This document shows positions 8,133 through 16,621 of a stretch of DNA of 64,000 nt, in pieces. Source of the DNA: Melittangium boletus DSM 14713 (GTDB lineage Bacteria; Myxococcota; Myxococcia; Myxococcales; Myxococcaceae); contig NZ_CP022163.1 in the NCBI RefSeq assembly GCF_002305855.1, positions 3,844,292 through 3,908,291 on the forward strand, read 5' to 3'. Position numbers and translations under genes: made by a program. Under the pieces are notes generated by a model that did not search any database, had not been told where the DNA came from, and was given only the letters and a program-made list of their open reading frames with translations. Numbering within the stretch: position 1 is the first letter of the stretch; the number at the start of each line of letters is the position of its first letter.

Positions 8133-8978
8133 CTACACCATGGGCAAGGCCCGCTCGGGCGAGCCCGAGGGAAAAGCCGCCTCCAGCCGGGAGAGTTCCT
8201 CGGAGGTGAGCCGCAGCCGGGCCGCGGCCGCGTTGTCCCGGGTATGCGCCTCGCGGCTCGCCTTGGGAATGGCGAAGAGCGGAGCCCTCCGCGTCAGGAA
8301 GGCGAGCGCCACCTGCCGCGTGCTCACGCCATGCGCCCGCGCCACCTCCGCCAGCACCCGCCCATCCTCGCTCTCGGGCTCGGGGAAGTCCCCGCTGCCA
8401 AAGGGGCTGTAGCCCACGAGCGCCACCCCGTGCCGCTCACACCACGGCAGCACCCGGTGCTCGATGTGCCGCTCGCGCAGGTGGTAGAGGACCTGATTGC
8501 ACGCGATGCGCCCCGGCCCCGCGATCGCCAGCGCCTCCTCCAACTCCTCCACGTCGAAGTTGCTCACGCCCCACGAGCGGATCTTCCCGTCCGCCTGGAG
8601 GCGCTCGAAGGCGCGCACCGTGTCCTCCAGGGGGTGGGCTCCGGGCCAGTGCAGCAGGTAGCAATCGAGCCGGTCCGTCCTCAGCCGCTTGAGGCTGCGC
8701 TCGCATGCCTGGAGGGTGCCCGCGTAGGTGGCGTTGCTCGGCATCACCTTGGAGACGAGGAACACCTCGTCGCGCCGTCCGGCGAGCGCCTCGCCCACCC
8801 ACGTCTCCACCTCGCCGTAGCCGTACAGCTCGGCCGTGTCCACGTGGGTGAGGCCCAGCTCCACGCCCACCTGGAGCGCGCGCAGGGCCTCGGCGCGGGC
8901 ATCGCCCTCCATCTGCCAGGTGCCCTGACCCAGCACCGGTACCCCCATTCCCGTGGAACCCCAGACGCGCTTCTCCAT
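8133..8978 (-). CDS. Aldo/keto reductase (AKR5-like)
   Basis: 281 residues forming an AKR TIM barrel. The catalytic tetrad is visible as D47, Y52 (TAELYGYGE), K77 (VSKVMP) and H110 (LLHWPG), and the phosphate-binding end reads IPKASREAHTRDN, typical of NADPH-using members. It probably reduces aldehydes or sugars; the substrate is unknown. ATG 8978 is chosen because it follows GAGGGGAATCAC, although the frame is open another 30 codons upstream. It is divergent from a second, only distantly related aldo/keto reductase at 9143, with 164 bases between them. Confidence 0.88.
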   Translation of the reverse strand: MEKRVWGSTGMGVPVLGQGTWQMEGDARAEALRALQVGVELGLTHVDTAELYGYGEVETWVGEALAGRRDEVFLVSKVMPSNATYAGTLQACERSLKRLRTDRLDCYLLHWPGAHPLEDTVRAFERLQADGKIRSWGVSNFDVEELEEALAIAGPGRIACNQVLYHLRERHIEHRVLPWCERHGVALVGYSPFGSGDFPEPESEDGRVLAEVARAHGVSTRQVALAFLTRRAPLFAIPKASREAHTRDNAAAARLRLTSEELSRLEAAFPSGSPERALPMV

Positions 8979-9142
8979 GTGATTCCCCTCGTCGCCTCGC
9001 TCGTCGTCTCCATGGGCGTCAACCCCCGGGATACCCGGTCGAGTCCCCGGACCGCCCCCACCGACCATTCCCCGCCTGGCGCGGCCCGGCCTCCCGCGTT
9101 AGCACAGCGCCTCCCCCTGTTCTCACGCGGAGTCATCGCCCC

Positions 9143-10225
9143 ATGCCCCTCCACCACTATGTCACCCTGGGTCGCTCCGGCCTGCGCGTCAGCCCCCTGT
9201 GCCTCGGAGCCATGACCTTCGGGGACGACTTCGGCTGGGGCTCGAACATCCAGGACACCCAGGCCATCATCGACCGCTACCTGGCTCTGAGTGGCAACTT
9301 CATCGACACGGCGAACATCTACACCCTGGGCCACTCCGAGCGCATCCTCGGAGACCACCTGGGGAGGGACCCGTCCAAGCGGGACCGGGTCGTCCTGGCC
9401 ACCAAGTTCTTCGGCAACCTGACGCCGGGAGACCCCAACGGAGGGGGTGCGGGCGCCAAGGCGCTCCTGGCCTCCACCCACGAGTCCCTGCGTCGCCTAC
9501 GCACGGACTACATCGACCTCTTGTGGATGCACTGCCACGACCAGCACACGCCCATCGAGGAGACGATGCGCGCCCTGGATGACCTCGTGCGAGCGGGCAA
9601 GGTGCGCTACATCGGCTTCTCCGACACGCCCGCGTGGAAGACGGCCCAGGCGCAGCTCATCGCGCACTTCCGCGGCTGGACGCCGCTCATCGCCCTTCAA
9701 ATCGAATACTCGCTCATCGAGCGCACCGTGGAGGGCGAGCTGATTCCCATGGCGCGCGAGCTAGGACTGGGCGTCACCCCCTGGAGCCCGCTCAAGGGCG
9801 GGGTGCTCAGCGGCAAGTACACGCGGGAGAACGCGGGACAGGTGAAGGCCGCCCGGGGCGCCTGGACCGAGTCCGCCCTCACCGAGCGCGCCTACGCCAT
9901 CATCGACGTGCTGCAGCGCGTGGCGAAGGAGACCGACAGCACGCCGGCCCACGTGGCGCTCGCCTGGGTGCAGAACCGTCCGGGCGTCACCTCCACCATC
10001 ATCGGCGCGCGCACGATGCAGCAGTTGGAAAGCAACCTGGCCGCCCTGGACGTGAAGCTCACCCCCGAGCAGACCGCCGCGCTCGACGCCGTCTCCCAGC
10101 CCACGCTGAACTTCCCCGCCGGCTTCCTCCAGGGCGCGCCCACCTTCATGCACGGCGGCATCACCGTGAACGGCATCAGCGCTCCGCCCTCGACCCTGCT
10201 CGTGAGGAAGGAGCCGCGGAAATAA
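9143..10225 (+). CDS. Aldo/keto reductase (AKR9/12-like)
   Basis: 360 residues with the AKR barrel and tetrad D55, Y60 ([12 protein letters not shown]), K88 (ATKFFGN) and H130 (LLWMHCHD). The C-terminus reads [17 protein letters not shown], the NADPH phosphate-binding loop of the group that includes Tas, YdhF and aryl-alcohol reductases. Likely a cytosolic NADPH-dependent reductase of aldehydes or ketones. It is monocistronic. A short direct repeat that also occurs after 13578 begins just beyond its stop codon, so this gene marks the left border of a probable insertion. Confidence 0.88.
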   Translation: MPLHHYVTLGRSGLRVSPLCLGAMTFGDDFGWGSNIQDTQAIIDRYLALSGNFIDTANIYTLGHSERILGDHLGRDPSKRDRVVLATKFFGNLTPGDPNGGGAGAKALLASTHESLRRLRTDYIDLLWMHCHDQHTPIEETMRALDDLVRAGKVRYIGFSDTPAWKTAQAQLIAHFRGWTPLIALQIEYSLIERTVEGELIPMARELGLGVTPWSPLKGGVLSGKYTRENAGQVKAARGAWTESALTERAYAIIDVLQRVAKETDSTPAHVALAWVQNRPGVTSTIIGARTMQQLESNLAALDVKLTPEQTAALDAVSQPTLNFPAGFLQGAPTFMHGGITVNGISAPPSTLLVRKEPRK

Positions 10226-10378
10226 AACTTCTGACCTGAGGCACCCGCCCAACGCCAAGTGGCCATTATTCCGCCAAGGCTGTAACTCCTTTGGAGCGAC
10301 GTTGACGACTCTTCATGGGTCGCCCGCATACAGGCGGAATTGGTGCGGGTGTGGTGCGGCCATGCTATCGGTTGCTAC
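10226..10378. other. Left border and leader of the low-GC TPR/MBL cassette
   Basis: About 150 bases with no gene. It contains the left copy of the flanking repeat (10231-10256). A weak sigma70-like pair (TTGGTG 10340-10345, TGCTAT 10363-10368, 17-base spacer) would give a nearly leaderless transcript for the next gene, but the match is poor. Confidence 0.35.
10231..10256 (+). repeat. Left flanking direct repeat of the 10379-13578 cassette
   Basis: CTGAC, then CTGAGGCACC (10236-10245), then a weaker CC..ACG..CC match. The same elements in the same order occur at 13575-13603, where the perfect 10-base core is 13582-13591. The two copies lie immediately after the stop codons of the genes at 10225 and 13578. 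Confidence 0.45.
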
Positions 10379-12472
10379 ATGGCTGTACTCGTCGATCCAG
10401 GTCCGATTCGACTCAAGGCTCAACAAGCGGCCGACGCCCTCTCTCGGTCTGGAAGCTTCGTCTGGTTCCATGGCGGCCAGGGCTCGGGACGAGATATTGT
10501 CCTCGACACGCTGCAATCCCGCTTCGGGGACAAGCTCGCCGTAGTCCGGACCGTGTCCCTCTCTTCCGCCGATGCCGTCGCGCATGCGCGCCTGCAACTC
10601 GCGGGATGGGCACGCCGCGAGAAGCCAACCCCGAATTTGCTGTCGGGATCGACTCGGGAGGCGCTTACCGCCAGCATCGACCAATTGCACGAGCAAGAAC
10701 GGATCCTTGCATTACGCATCCACCCCTCATGGGGAGAAGGGCGCAATGCGGTCGAGCAAACAATCGCCGAGCGCGCTGGGGATTTCGTGCGTCAACTCGG
10801 GCTCGCATTAAAGGAAAAGCCCTTCCTCCGCGTGCTTGTTCTCGCGAGTTCACATCCCCGCGGGGCTCTTCGCGATCTGGGGTATCGCGCCACACAAGAG
10901 TTTGCCCTGCCAGTCCCCCGCCTCGCGAAACATGCGCTCGAAGATGAAGCACCCTGGCGCACGCTTCAGACTGATTTCCATCGACTCCGGGAAGAACTTG
11001 TCACCAGGACGCGCCCTTCCAATCTACCCACTCCCAACCAATTGAGGCTGGCGGTCGCACTTGTCTCGCTCGGCTCCCCGCCTGCCGAGATCGCACGACG
11101 ACTCCGCTCCCTCATCAGCCATGATTTGGAGCCCCTGCTCGAACAGCTGCGTCAAACCTTGGCTTGGCACGAGCACGCCCCCGCCCTTCAGCGGGCTGCA
11201 TTCGCCAGATTCGCTCTGTCTTGGGACAAACTCCTCGCCTCGGTCCCGGAACTCCAGAACATCGAAGACCTCGTCCGCGTTGGGCTGGGGTATGAGACGA
11301 GTGACGGGCGCGTACGCCTGAGCGAACCGGTCCGCAAGGCACTGCTGTCGGGCAACATATTGGGACAGAAACTGGCCGAGCCCGACCTGCTCACCCATGC
11401 GCGCTTCGAACAAGCCTGGACGCAACTTGATGGTGCCACAACCCCGGAGCAACTCCACCCCAGCAAGGTGATTCCGTGGCTAGAGAAAATGCACCACAGG
11501 GCGCACGCCGGCACGCATACCCGCGAACAGCTCGAGCACCTCGACCTGCCCGCTCCCGAGATGTATTGGGACCTTGGACGCGCACTCAGCCGTGAACAAG
11601 AGCGCTTCGAAGACGCGGCGCTCGTGTACAGACGCTGTTGGACGAAATTCCAGCACGACGACTATGCGCACCACTATTATGCGTGGAATCTCGATCGAGC
11701 TGCTCGCGAGCCCGACGAGGTCGAGAAGCACTACGCCCTCGCGATAGAACAGCGTCCGGACAACGTCTGGTGGCACGCGCGCCTGTGTACATTCCTCATC
11801 CACCGCGCCCGGTTCCGTGACGCGGAAGAGGCCTTTCGCCGAGCGCTCGAGCATCTCGACCCGAGCGAAGTCGAGGTCCAAGAGGATGCGCGATTCGCAC
11901 ATTCCCTCCATCGCTGGCTCATCGAGGCATGGCTCAACATGGGTGAGATTGACCGGGCGAACGAAGTGATGTCGCTCGTACCTCGTGACATCATCGCATC
12001 CAGCAACGTACTCCGTGCGCTCTCCGCGCGAGTCGCCGACGCCATGGAAGCGACGCAGCTTGGCGAGTCCGTCTACCCTCAAGCGATTCCTCCAGAAGAA
12101 CGCTGGACGCAGCCCGCGTTCCTCCCTGAAGAAGACGACGGCCATGAATTGGAGACTTGGCGTCCCGGGCGAGTGCGCAGGGTGGGTGAGGCGGACATTG
12201 AACTCGTCTACGCCGAGCCTGACGAGAAGGCGGAGTCCCGGGAACTCCAAGGGGTCGAACTCTCGCTCCATGAATGGAATGAAATGGCGCGCGGGCGTGC
12301 CCCCCAGAGCGACGCTTTCGTCATCCTGGCCGAATACTCGCAAGGAGTGAGGCGAATCTTTCATTGGCCCGCCAAGAGCATCGAGGTGATCGGCTCTGGC
12401 CCCGACGAGAATCTCGAGCTGCTCCGCTATGTCCACCAGTGGCTCGGCACGTCCGCGACATCGTCGCCATGA
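10379..12472 (+). CDS. TPR protein with degenerate STAND/AAA-like P-loop (candidate defence sensor)
   Basis: 697 residues. An N-terminal alpha/beta region contains a P-loop-like glycine turn, FVWFHGGQGSGRDIVLDTL (residues 27-45), but the Walker A Lys-Ser/Thr is Arg-Asp. The strand that should end in the Walker B acid reads FLRVLVLASSHP, so nucleotide hydrolysis is doubtful. A helical winged-helix-like segment follows, then TPR-like helical pairs at about 400-560 (RFEDAALVYRRCW, DNVWWHARLCTFLIHRARFRD). A beta-rich C-terminal domain occupies 590-697. ATG 10379 is preferred over an in-frame GTG/ATG region 13 codons upstream. The stop overlaps the next start as ATGA. Codon choice is less GC-biased than in flanking genes (the 60 bases from 11641 have 31 G/C). 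The architecture suits a repeat-based sensor paired with the downstream metallo-hydrolase. Confidence 0.75.
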   Translation: MAVLVDPGPIRLKAQQAADALSRSGSFVWFHGGQGSGRDIVLDTLQSRFGDKLAVVRTVSLSSADAVAHARLQLAGWARREKPTPNLLSGSTREALTASIDQLHEQERILALRIHPSWGEGRNAVEQTIAERAGDFVRQLGLALKEKPFLRVLVLASSHPRGALRDLGYRATQEFALPVPRLAKHALEDEAPWRTLQTDFHRLREELVTRTRPSNLPTPNQLRLAVALVSLGSPPAEIARRLRSLISHDLEPLLEQLRQTLAWHEHAPALQRAAFARFALSWDKLLASVPELQNIEDLVRVGLGYETSDGRVRLSEPVRKALLSGNILGQKLAEPDLLTHARFEQAWTQLDGATTPEQLHPSKVIPWLEKMHHRAHAGTHTREQLEHLDLPAPEMYWDLGRALSREQERFEDAALVYRRCWTKFQHDDYAHHYYAWNLDRAAREPDEVEKHYALAIEQRPDNVWWHARLCTFLIHRARFRDAEEAFRRALEHLDPSEVEVQEDARFAHSLHRWLIEAWLNMGEIDRANEVMSLVPRDIIASSNVLRALSARVADAMEATQLGESVYPQAIPPEERWTQPAFLPEEDDGHELETWRPGRVRRVGEADIELVYAEPDEKAESRELQGVELSLHEWNEMARGRAPQSDAFVILAEYSQGVRRIFHWPAKSIEVIGSGPDENLELLRYVHQWLGTSATSSP

Positions 12473-13578
12473 TTCCGGCAGCCAGCCTTGCCACTCTTGA
12501 AACACCCCTTCGCGAAGATCGGATGTACCTGTTCGTCTGCGGTCCGGGCGGTAGACCAGGGTATGGAGCCGAAGCACTCGCCCTCGCGCTTCCTGAACGC
12601 GGATGGATAACGGTCGATTCGTGCAAGGTCGGACGAGAACTGCCCCAGGAAGGAATTATCTCGCGATGGCGTCGCTCTCCAGAGGATCAACTCCTCATCT
12701 CGGTGCTCACGCATCCGCACGACGATCACGCGGCTGGCCTGGCGGAGCTGCTCGACGCCATGCGCCCACCCCTCGTGGCGGTGACAGGTAATACACCTCC
12801 CGAACAAGATCTCGCCCGGCGTATTCGCGATCTGGAGTTATCGGGTGTCACCAGTCAGAACATCGCCGCTCGCACGGTCCGGGCGGCAGTGAGCGCAATG
12901 GAGCGACTCGTCTCCTCTGGGGCCACGACACTCCTTCCCATCCGCGACCAGCAGACGCTCATCTCTGGTCCGGCGAGAGTGCGGTGCCTCGCCCCCACGG
13001 AACTGGAGATTCGCACGCTCCTCTCCCATCTTCCCAAGGAACGAGCGAATGAACTCAGTACCGTCCTTGAGGTAACCTGGGGACAGACACGACTGATGCT
13101 CGGCGCGGACTTACCGTGGAAGAATCCGAGTGGCTCGGTGCTGCCAAGCGGATGGGAGTCCGTGGACAAGCGCCATCCCGGACTGTCTGACCATACGGGA
13201 TTGAAAGTCCCCCACCATGGCTCGCGCGAGGCCCTGCATCCCAGACTGCTAGGAATCACCGGACCTGGACCACGCCTCTGGGTGTGCACCCCGTTCGAGA
13301 GGTCGGACCTACCGAGAATGGACGCCGCTGACGGGGCGGACATCCTCCTCGCAGTAGAGCCCTGCTTGCATCTGACAAAGCAACCTCATGTCTCGGCCAA
13401 CGCATCGAATGCAACCCTGCGGGTAGGCACGCTCAGACCTCCACCCGGAACCCCCCGCTCCCTCAAGAGCGCGCCACCGGCCGGTCCTCTTGACGCAGTC
13501 TGGTGCTTCGGCTTCGACAACATGGGCCAACTCGTCGGCCGGTGGAGGGGAGATGCCGCGATCGAAGTCGTCCCCTGA
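12469..13578 (+). CDS. Metallo-beta-lactamase-fold hydrolase, ComEC/Rec2-like
   Basis: 369 residues with no membrane segment. The zinc-binding motif H82-P-H84-D-D86-H87 (THPHDDHAAGL) is intact. The later metal ligands appear in LMLGADLPW and the ComEC-type signature LKVPHHGSREAL. In known families such soluble ComEC-like domains are nucleases or phosphodiesterases. The start is set by the ATGA overlap with the upstream TPR gene, which indicates coupled translation. An in-frame ATG 18 codons later, next to MYLFVCGPG, is an alternative. It is the probable effector of the two-gene cassette, with the upstream protein as sensor. AVAST type I systems also carry a metallo-beta-lactamase component, but the protease and full STAND protein of that system are missing. 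Confidence 0.8.
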   Translation: MIPAASLATLETPLREDRMYLFVCGPGGRPGYGAEALALALPERGWITVDSCKVGRELPQEGIISRWRRSPEDQLLISVLTHPHDDHAAGLAELLDAMRPPLVAVTGNTPPEQDLARRIRDLELSGVTSQNIAARTVRAAVSAMERLVSSGATTLLPIRDQQTLISGPARVRCLAPTELEIRTLLSHLPKERANELSTVLEVTWGQTRLMLGADLPWKNPSGSVLPSGWESVDKRHPGLSDHTGLKVPHHGSREALHPRLLGITGPGPRLWVCTPFERSDLPRMDAADGADILLAVEPCLHLTKQPHVSANASNATLRVGTLRPPPGTPRSLKSAPPAGPLDAVWCFGFDNMGQLVGRWRGDAAIEVVP

Positions 13579-13603
13579 CATCTGAGGCACCGTCCTACGG
13601 CCG
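13575..13603 (+). repeat. Right flanking direct repeat of the 10379-13578 cassette
   Basis: CTGAC, two extra bases, CTGAGGCACC (13582-13591), then CC.ACGGCC. It matches the repeat at 10231-10256 and begins over the stop codon of the metallo-hydrolase gene. Confidence 0.45.
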
Positions 13604-13879
13604 CCCCCCACCCGAGGTGGAGAACCACGCGGGGCCATCCATGTCGCGGGACTCGCCACCCGACGAGGGCCGGAAGGGGGACTCGTCCATCATCGAGTCG
13701 CCGTCGCCCGGGCCCGAGTCATTCCCCTCGAAGACGACTTCCAGGAGCGCCACGAGCAGGCCCGCGAGCCCCACGCTCGCCAGCGCGATCTTCATCTTGC
13801 GTCGGCGCATCCGCGCCTTGTGCCAGTGCGTGACGGCGGCTGGCAGGACGATGACTTGTCCTGGAGGACGGGAGGACAT
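13595..13879 (-). CDS. Small single-pass membrane protein
   Basis: 94 residues: a basic N-terminal segment (HWHKARMRRRKMK), one transmembrane helix (IALASVGLAGLLVALLEVVF, about residues 30-50), and an acidic, Gly/Ser/Asp-rich tail. The positive-inside rule places the tail in the periplasm. No family is recognised. It is divergent from the spore-photolyase-like gene (72 bases between starts) and convergent with the metallo-hydrolase. Small proteins of this type are common in myxobacteria; coding status rests on codon pattern and membrane topology only. Confidence 0.5.
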   Translation of the reverse strand: MSSRPPGQVIVLPAAVTHWHKARMRRRKMKIALASVGLAGLLVALLEVVFEGNDSGPGDGDSMMDESPFRPSSGGESRDMDGPAWFSTSGGGRP

Positions 13880-13951
13880 GCCACCATTCTAGCCCATGCC
13901 GGGAGGGAAGGTGAAAAGGGCGTCACCTTCCCGGCACCGGGAGGTTTCCGG

Positions 13952-15079
13952 ATGTATCTCTCCCGTGACGTGATGAACCTGGACCTCTTTCCTCCCGAGC
14001 CCTCCGCCGCGACCCGGCCCCTCGAGCGTCTGCTGAGGGTCTCGCGCATCTACCTGGAACCCGAAGCCGGGCTGCACCCGCGCGGCCGGGATATCCTCGC
14101 GCGCTTCCCCGACGCCGAACGGGTGGAGGTCCGCTCGCACTGGAACATCCCCGGCCTCCACGGCAACGAGGGCAACGTCGAGTCCTGGAACCGCATCAAG
14201 GGGAGCACCCTGGTGCTGGGCATGAAGAAGACGATGCGCTTCGAGCCCAACGGGCGCAGCGCGGACTTCCTGCCGCCCTCCGCGGCCAACGGCTGCGTCA
14301 TGGCCTGCGCCTACTGTTACGTGCCGCGTCACAAGGGCTACGCCAACCCCGTCACCGTCTTCGTCAACATCGACCGGATCCAAGCCGCCCTCCGCCGGCA
14401 CGCGGGCAAGCTGGGGCCCAAGCGCGAGCCCAACCTCGTGGACCCGCGCTACTGGGTCTACGACATCGGGTGCAACAGCGACTGCTCGGCCGACGCGGCC
14501 CTGAGCGACAACGTGCGCGATCAGGTGCGGCTGTTCACCACCCTGCCCAACGCCATGGGCTCGTTCGCCACCAAGTTCGTCAACCGCGAGCTGCTCACCT
14601 ACGCGCCCCAGGGCAAGACGCGCATCCGCTTCAGCCTGATGCCGCACGCGAAGGCGAAGCTGCTCGACGTGCGCACCAGCCCCATCGCCGAGCGGATCGC
14701 CGCCATCGACGACTTCGTGGCGGCGGGCTACGAGGTGCACCTGAACTTCTCGCCCGTGGTCATCACCGACGGCTGGCAGGCGGAGTACGACGCGCTCTTC
14801 CAGGAGCTGGACGACACGCTGGGGGCGGCGGCCAAGGCGCAGCTCGCGTGTGAGATCATCTTCCTCACCCACAACGAGCGGCTGCACGAGGTGAACCTGG
14901 GCTGGCACCCCCAGGCCGAGGCGCTGCTGTGGCGGCCGGAGTTACAAGAGGCGAAGGTGTCCCAGATGGGGGGCACCAACGTGCGCTACCGCACCGGGAT
15001 GAAGGGGCAACTGGTGCGCGAGTTCATCCAGTTGCTGGAGCGGCGCATGCCCTACTGCCGGGTGCGCTACGCGTTCTGA
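13952..15079 (+). CDS. Radical SAM protein, spore photoproduct lyase-like (SPL family)
   Basis: 375 residues. The iron-sulfur/SAM motif is C115-x3-C119-x2-C122 (NGCVMACAYCYVPRHKGYAN), and the surrounding text (WYDIGCNSDCSADA-like segment, FATKFVNRELL, VHLNFSPVVITDGW) is that of SplB-like proteins. SplB repairs the thymine spore photoproduct by a SAM radical. Non-Firmicute SPL-family proteins may instead act on other DNA or RNA lesions, and this organism forms myxospores rather than endospores. The cysteine used by SplB for hydrogen return should lie near the C-terminus, but the tail here has only one candidate (RMPYCRVRYAF), so its identity as a true photolyase is uncertain. ATG 13952 follows a GGGAGG site; longer frames upstream lack one. 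Confidence 0.75.
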   Translation: MYLSRDVMNLDLFPPEPSAATRPLERLLRVSRIYLEPEAGLHPRGRDILARFPDAERVEVRSHWNIPGLHGNEGNVESWNRIKGSTLVLGMKKTMRFEPNGRSADFLPPSAANGCVMACAYCYVPRHKGYANPVTVFVNIDRIQAALRRHAGKLGPKREPNLVDPRYWVYDIGCNSDCSADAALSDNVRDQVRLFTTLPNAMGSFATKFVNRELLTYAPQGKTRIRFSLMPHAKAKLLDVRTSPIAERIAAIDDFVAAGYEVHLNFSPVVITDGWQAEYDALFQELDDTLGAAAKAQLACEIIFLTHNERLHEVNLGWHPQAEALLWRPELQEAKVSQMGGTNVRYRTGMKGQLVREFIQLLERRMPYCRVRYAF

Positions 15080-15092
15080 CGCACGGCCCCGC

Positions 15093-15485
15093 TCAGTCCG
15101 GGAGGACGAGCGTCACGCTCCGCGTCTGGACGTGGCACGCGTCCTCGCCCACGGAGACGGACTGGGTCACGGTGCGCTGGCCGTCGGCGCTCGTGGCGGT
15201 GAGGACGTACTCGCCCGGGCTCTCGTACCCGGTCACCCACGCGTCGCAGTTGCCCTGCCGCGTCTGGCTGCCATTGCACAACGCCTGCTGCTCGGGCCCG
15301 CCATCGCGCGTGAAGGTGACGCGCGCGTCGCGCTGGGGATGGCCCTGCCCGTCCACCACCTGGATCCGCACCGAGGCCCGCGCCTCCAGGGTGCAGGCGG
15401 ACGTGTTGGAGCCACAAGCGGAGGACAGGGTGGCGATGACGAGCAGCAGGGCGGCACGAAGGGGGTTCCTGTCTCGTGCGCTCAC
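15093..15485 (-). CDS. Putative lipoprotein with Ig/big-like fold
   Basis: 130 residues from a GTG start that overlaps the upstream stop as GTGA. The signal VSARDRNPLRAALLLVIATLSSACGS carries a lipobox (LSSAC). The mature part is a short beta sandwich (ASVRIQVVDGQGHPQRDARVTF, CDAWVTGYESPGEYVLTA, CHVQTRSVTLVLPD) with four cysteines that could form two disulfides. This resembles carboxypeptidase-regulatory or Big-type domains of cell-surface lipoproteins. It is the second gene of a two-lipoprotein operon. Function unknown. Confidence 0.6.
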   Translation of the reverse strand: MSARDRNPLRAALLLVIATLSSACGSNTSACTLEARASVRIQVVDGQGHPQRDARVTFTRDGGPEQQALCNGSQTRQGNCDAWVTGYESPGEYVLTATSADGQRTVTQSVSVGEDACHVQTRSVTLVLPD

Positions 15486-15895
15486 TGGAAGTCCTCGTCG
15501 CGGATGCGCAGGGTGTGATGGGTGAGTCCGTAGGTCCGTGAGTCCTCGCGCTCGCTGACCCACGCTTCGTCGCGGACCGGCTCCTGCGAGTAGACCCGCC
15601 CACCCGTGTCCGTCCGGTAGAGCGTCAGCGACACGAACGTGTCCGTGGGCCTGGGGTTCACTCCGAAGGCGCTGTCCGAGCGCAGCTCCCGCACCGTGCC
15701 GCTCGGGACGGAGGCCACGCCTTCGGTCTCGCTTCCCAGTTGCCCGGTGGTCTTCCACTCCACGCGCAGCGCATGGCTCGACTGGTTGTCGAGGAAGTAC
15801 TTCGCGCTCCCCACCTCCTCGTGGATGACTTCTCCCGAGCCACAACCCAGGGACAGCACGACGGGACACACCCAGAGCATCGATCGAAGGTTCAT
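15482..15895 (-). CDS. Putative lipoprotein
   Basis: 137 residues with the signal MNLRSMLWVCPVVLSLGCGSG; the lipobox LSLGC puts the acylated Cys at residue 18. The mature domain is predicted all-beta (SAKYFLDNQSSHALRVEWKT, DTFVSLTLYRTDTGGRVY) and ends THHTLRIRDEDFQ. It overlaps the following lipoprotein gene by 4 bases, so the two products are probably made together and may act together at the envelope. I recognise no family. Confidence 0.6.
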   Translation of the reverse strand: MNLRSMLWVCPVVLSLGCGSGEVIHEEVGSAKYFLDNQSSHALRVEWKTTGQLGSETEGVASVPSGTVRELRSDSAFGVNPRPTDTFVSLTLYRTDTGGRVYSQEPVRDEAWVSEREDSRTYGLTHHTLRIRDEDFQ

Positions 15896-16003
15896 GCCCA
15901 GGCCCCTCAGCAAGCCCCACGCCACGGGCCTCCCGCCTGGGAACATGCACTCCGAACACCGCGAAACCACCTGGAAAAGCGAGGAGGGCCTGACGCGGGC
16001 GCC

Positions 16004-16621
16004 CTACACCGACCAGGTCAGGTCGTACTCGCTCATCATCGGGCCCAGGCGATGGCTGGCCACGCGGACGCCCCGCGCTCCCGCCTTCTTGAGCATCGCC
16101 TCCAACAGGCCCTCCAGGTACGGACGCGGCAACAGCGCCCGCGTGAAGGTGACGCGCGCGCGCGTGGGCGACAGCCACGTCACCACCATCGGGCCCCCCA
16201 TGGGCGTCAGCACCTGGTACGCCATGGGCAGGTTCTCCAACACCCGCCGCGGCGTGCCCGAGCTCAGCACGTCCATGGCCCGGCCCACCGGACTCTTGAG
16301 GAACACCGCCGTCCCCAAGTGCCCCAACATCCGCATCATCTCCTCGACGTCACACTCCCCCTCCGCCATCAACCACGCCGCCCGCCCGAGCAGCTTCACG
16401 AAGTCCTTCGCCGGGTAGGCGAAGAAGTCCACGAAGTCTCGGCCCGCTCCGCACTCCTCCAGGCACGCCTCCAAGGCGGCCTCGCCCCGCAGCGCCAACA
16501 ACGCCTCCTGCACGCTCCGGAAGAACATGCCCCGCAGGGTGTCCTCGGGCGACAGCCAGGCGAGCTGCTGCGACAGCTCCTGGCCAGCCAGTGCCGTGCG
16601 CTCCTCGATGCCGATATTCAT
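16004..16621 (-). CDS. DUF2378 / TIGR02265 family protein
   Basis: 205 residues matching the Myxococcus paralogous family TIGR02265. Typical phrases are DTLRGMFFRSVQEALLALRGEAAL, YPAKDFVKLLGRAAWLMA, GTAVFLKSPVGRAMDVLS and a final WLSPTRARVTFTRALLPRPYLEGLLEAML. The family is lineage-specific, present in many copies in myxobacteria and without a proven function; its members resemble HNOB/heme-NO-binding-like or V4R folds. ATG 16621 is supported by a GGGGAGGG site. A perfect 16-base palindrome lies 93 bases upstream and may be its operator. Confidence 0.75.
   Translation of the reverse strand: MNIGIEERTALAGQELSQQLAWLSPEDTLRGMFFRSVQEALLALRGEAALEACLEECGAGRDFVDFFAYPAKDFVKLLGRAAWLMAEGECDVEEMMRMLGHLGTAVFLKSPVGRAMDVLSSGTPRRVLENLPMAYQVLTPMGGPMVVTWLSPTRARVTFTRALLPRPYLEGLLEAMLKKAGARGVRVASHRLGPMMSEYDLTWSV

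Noticed and set aside
10340..10368. Sigma70-like promoter just before the TPR gene
   Set aside because: Only weak matches to both hexamers; would force a leader of about four bases.
13952..15079. True spore photoproduct lyase role
   Set aside because: The organism appears to be a myxobacterium without endospores and the hydrogen-return cysteine is not clear, so only SPL-family membership is claimed.
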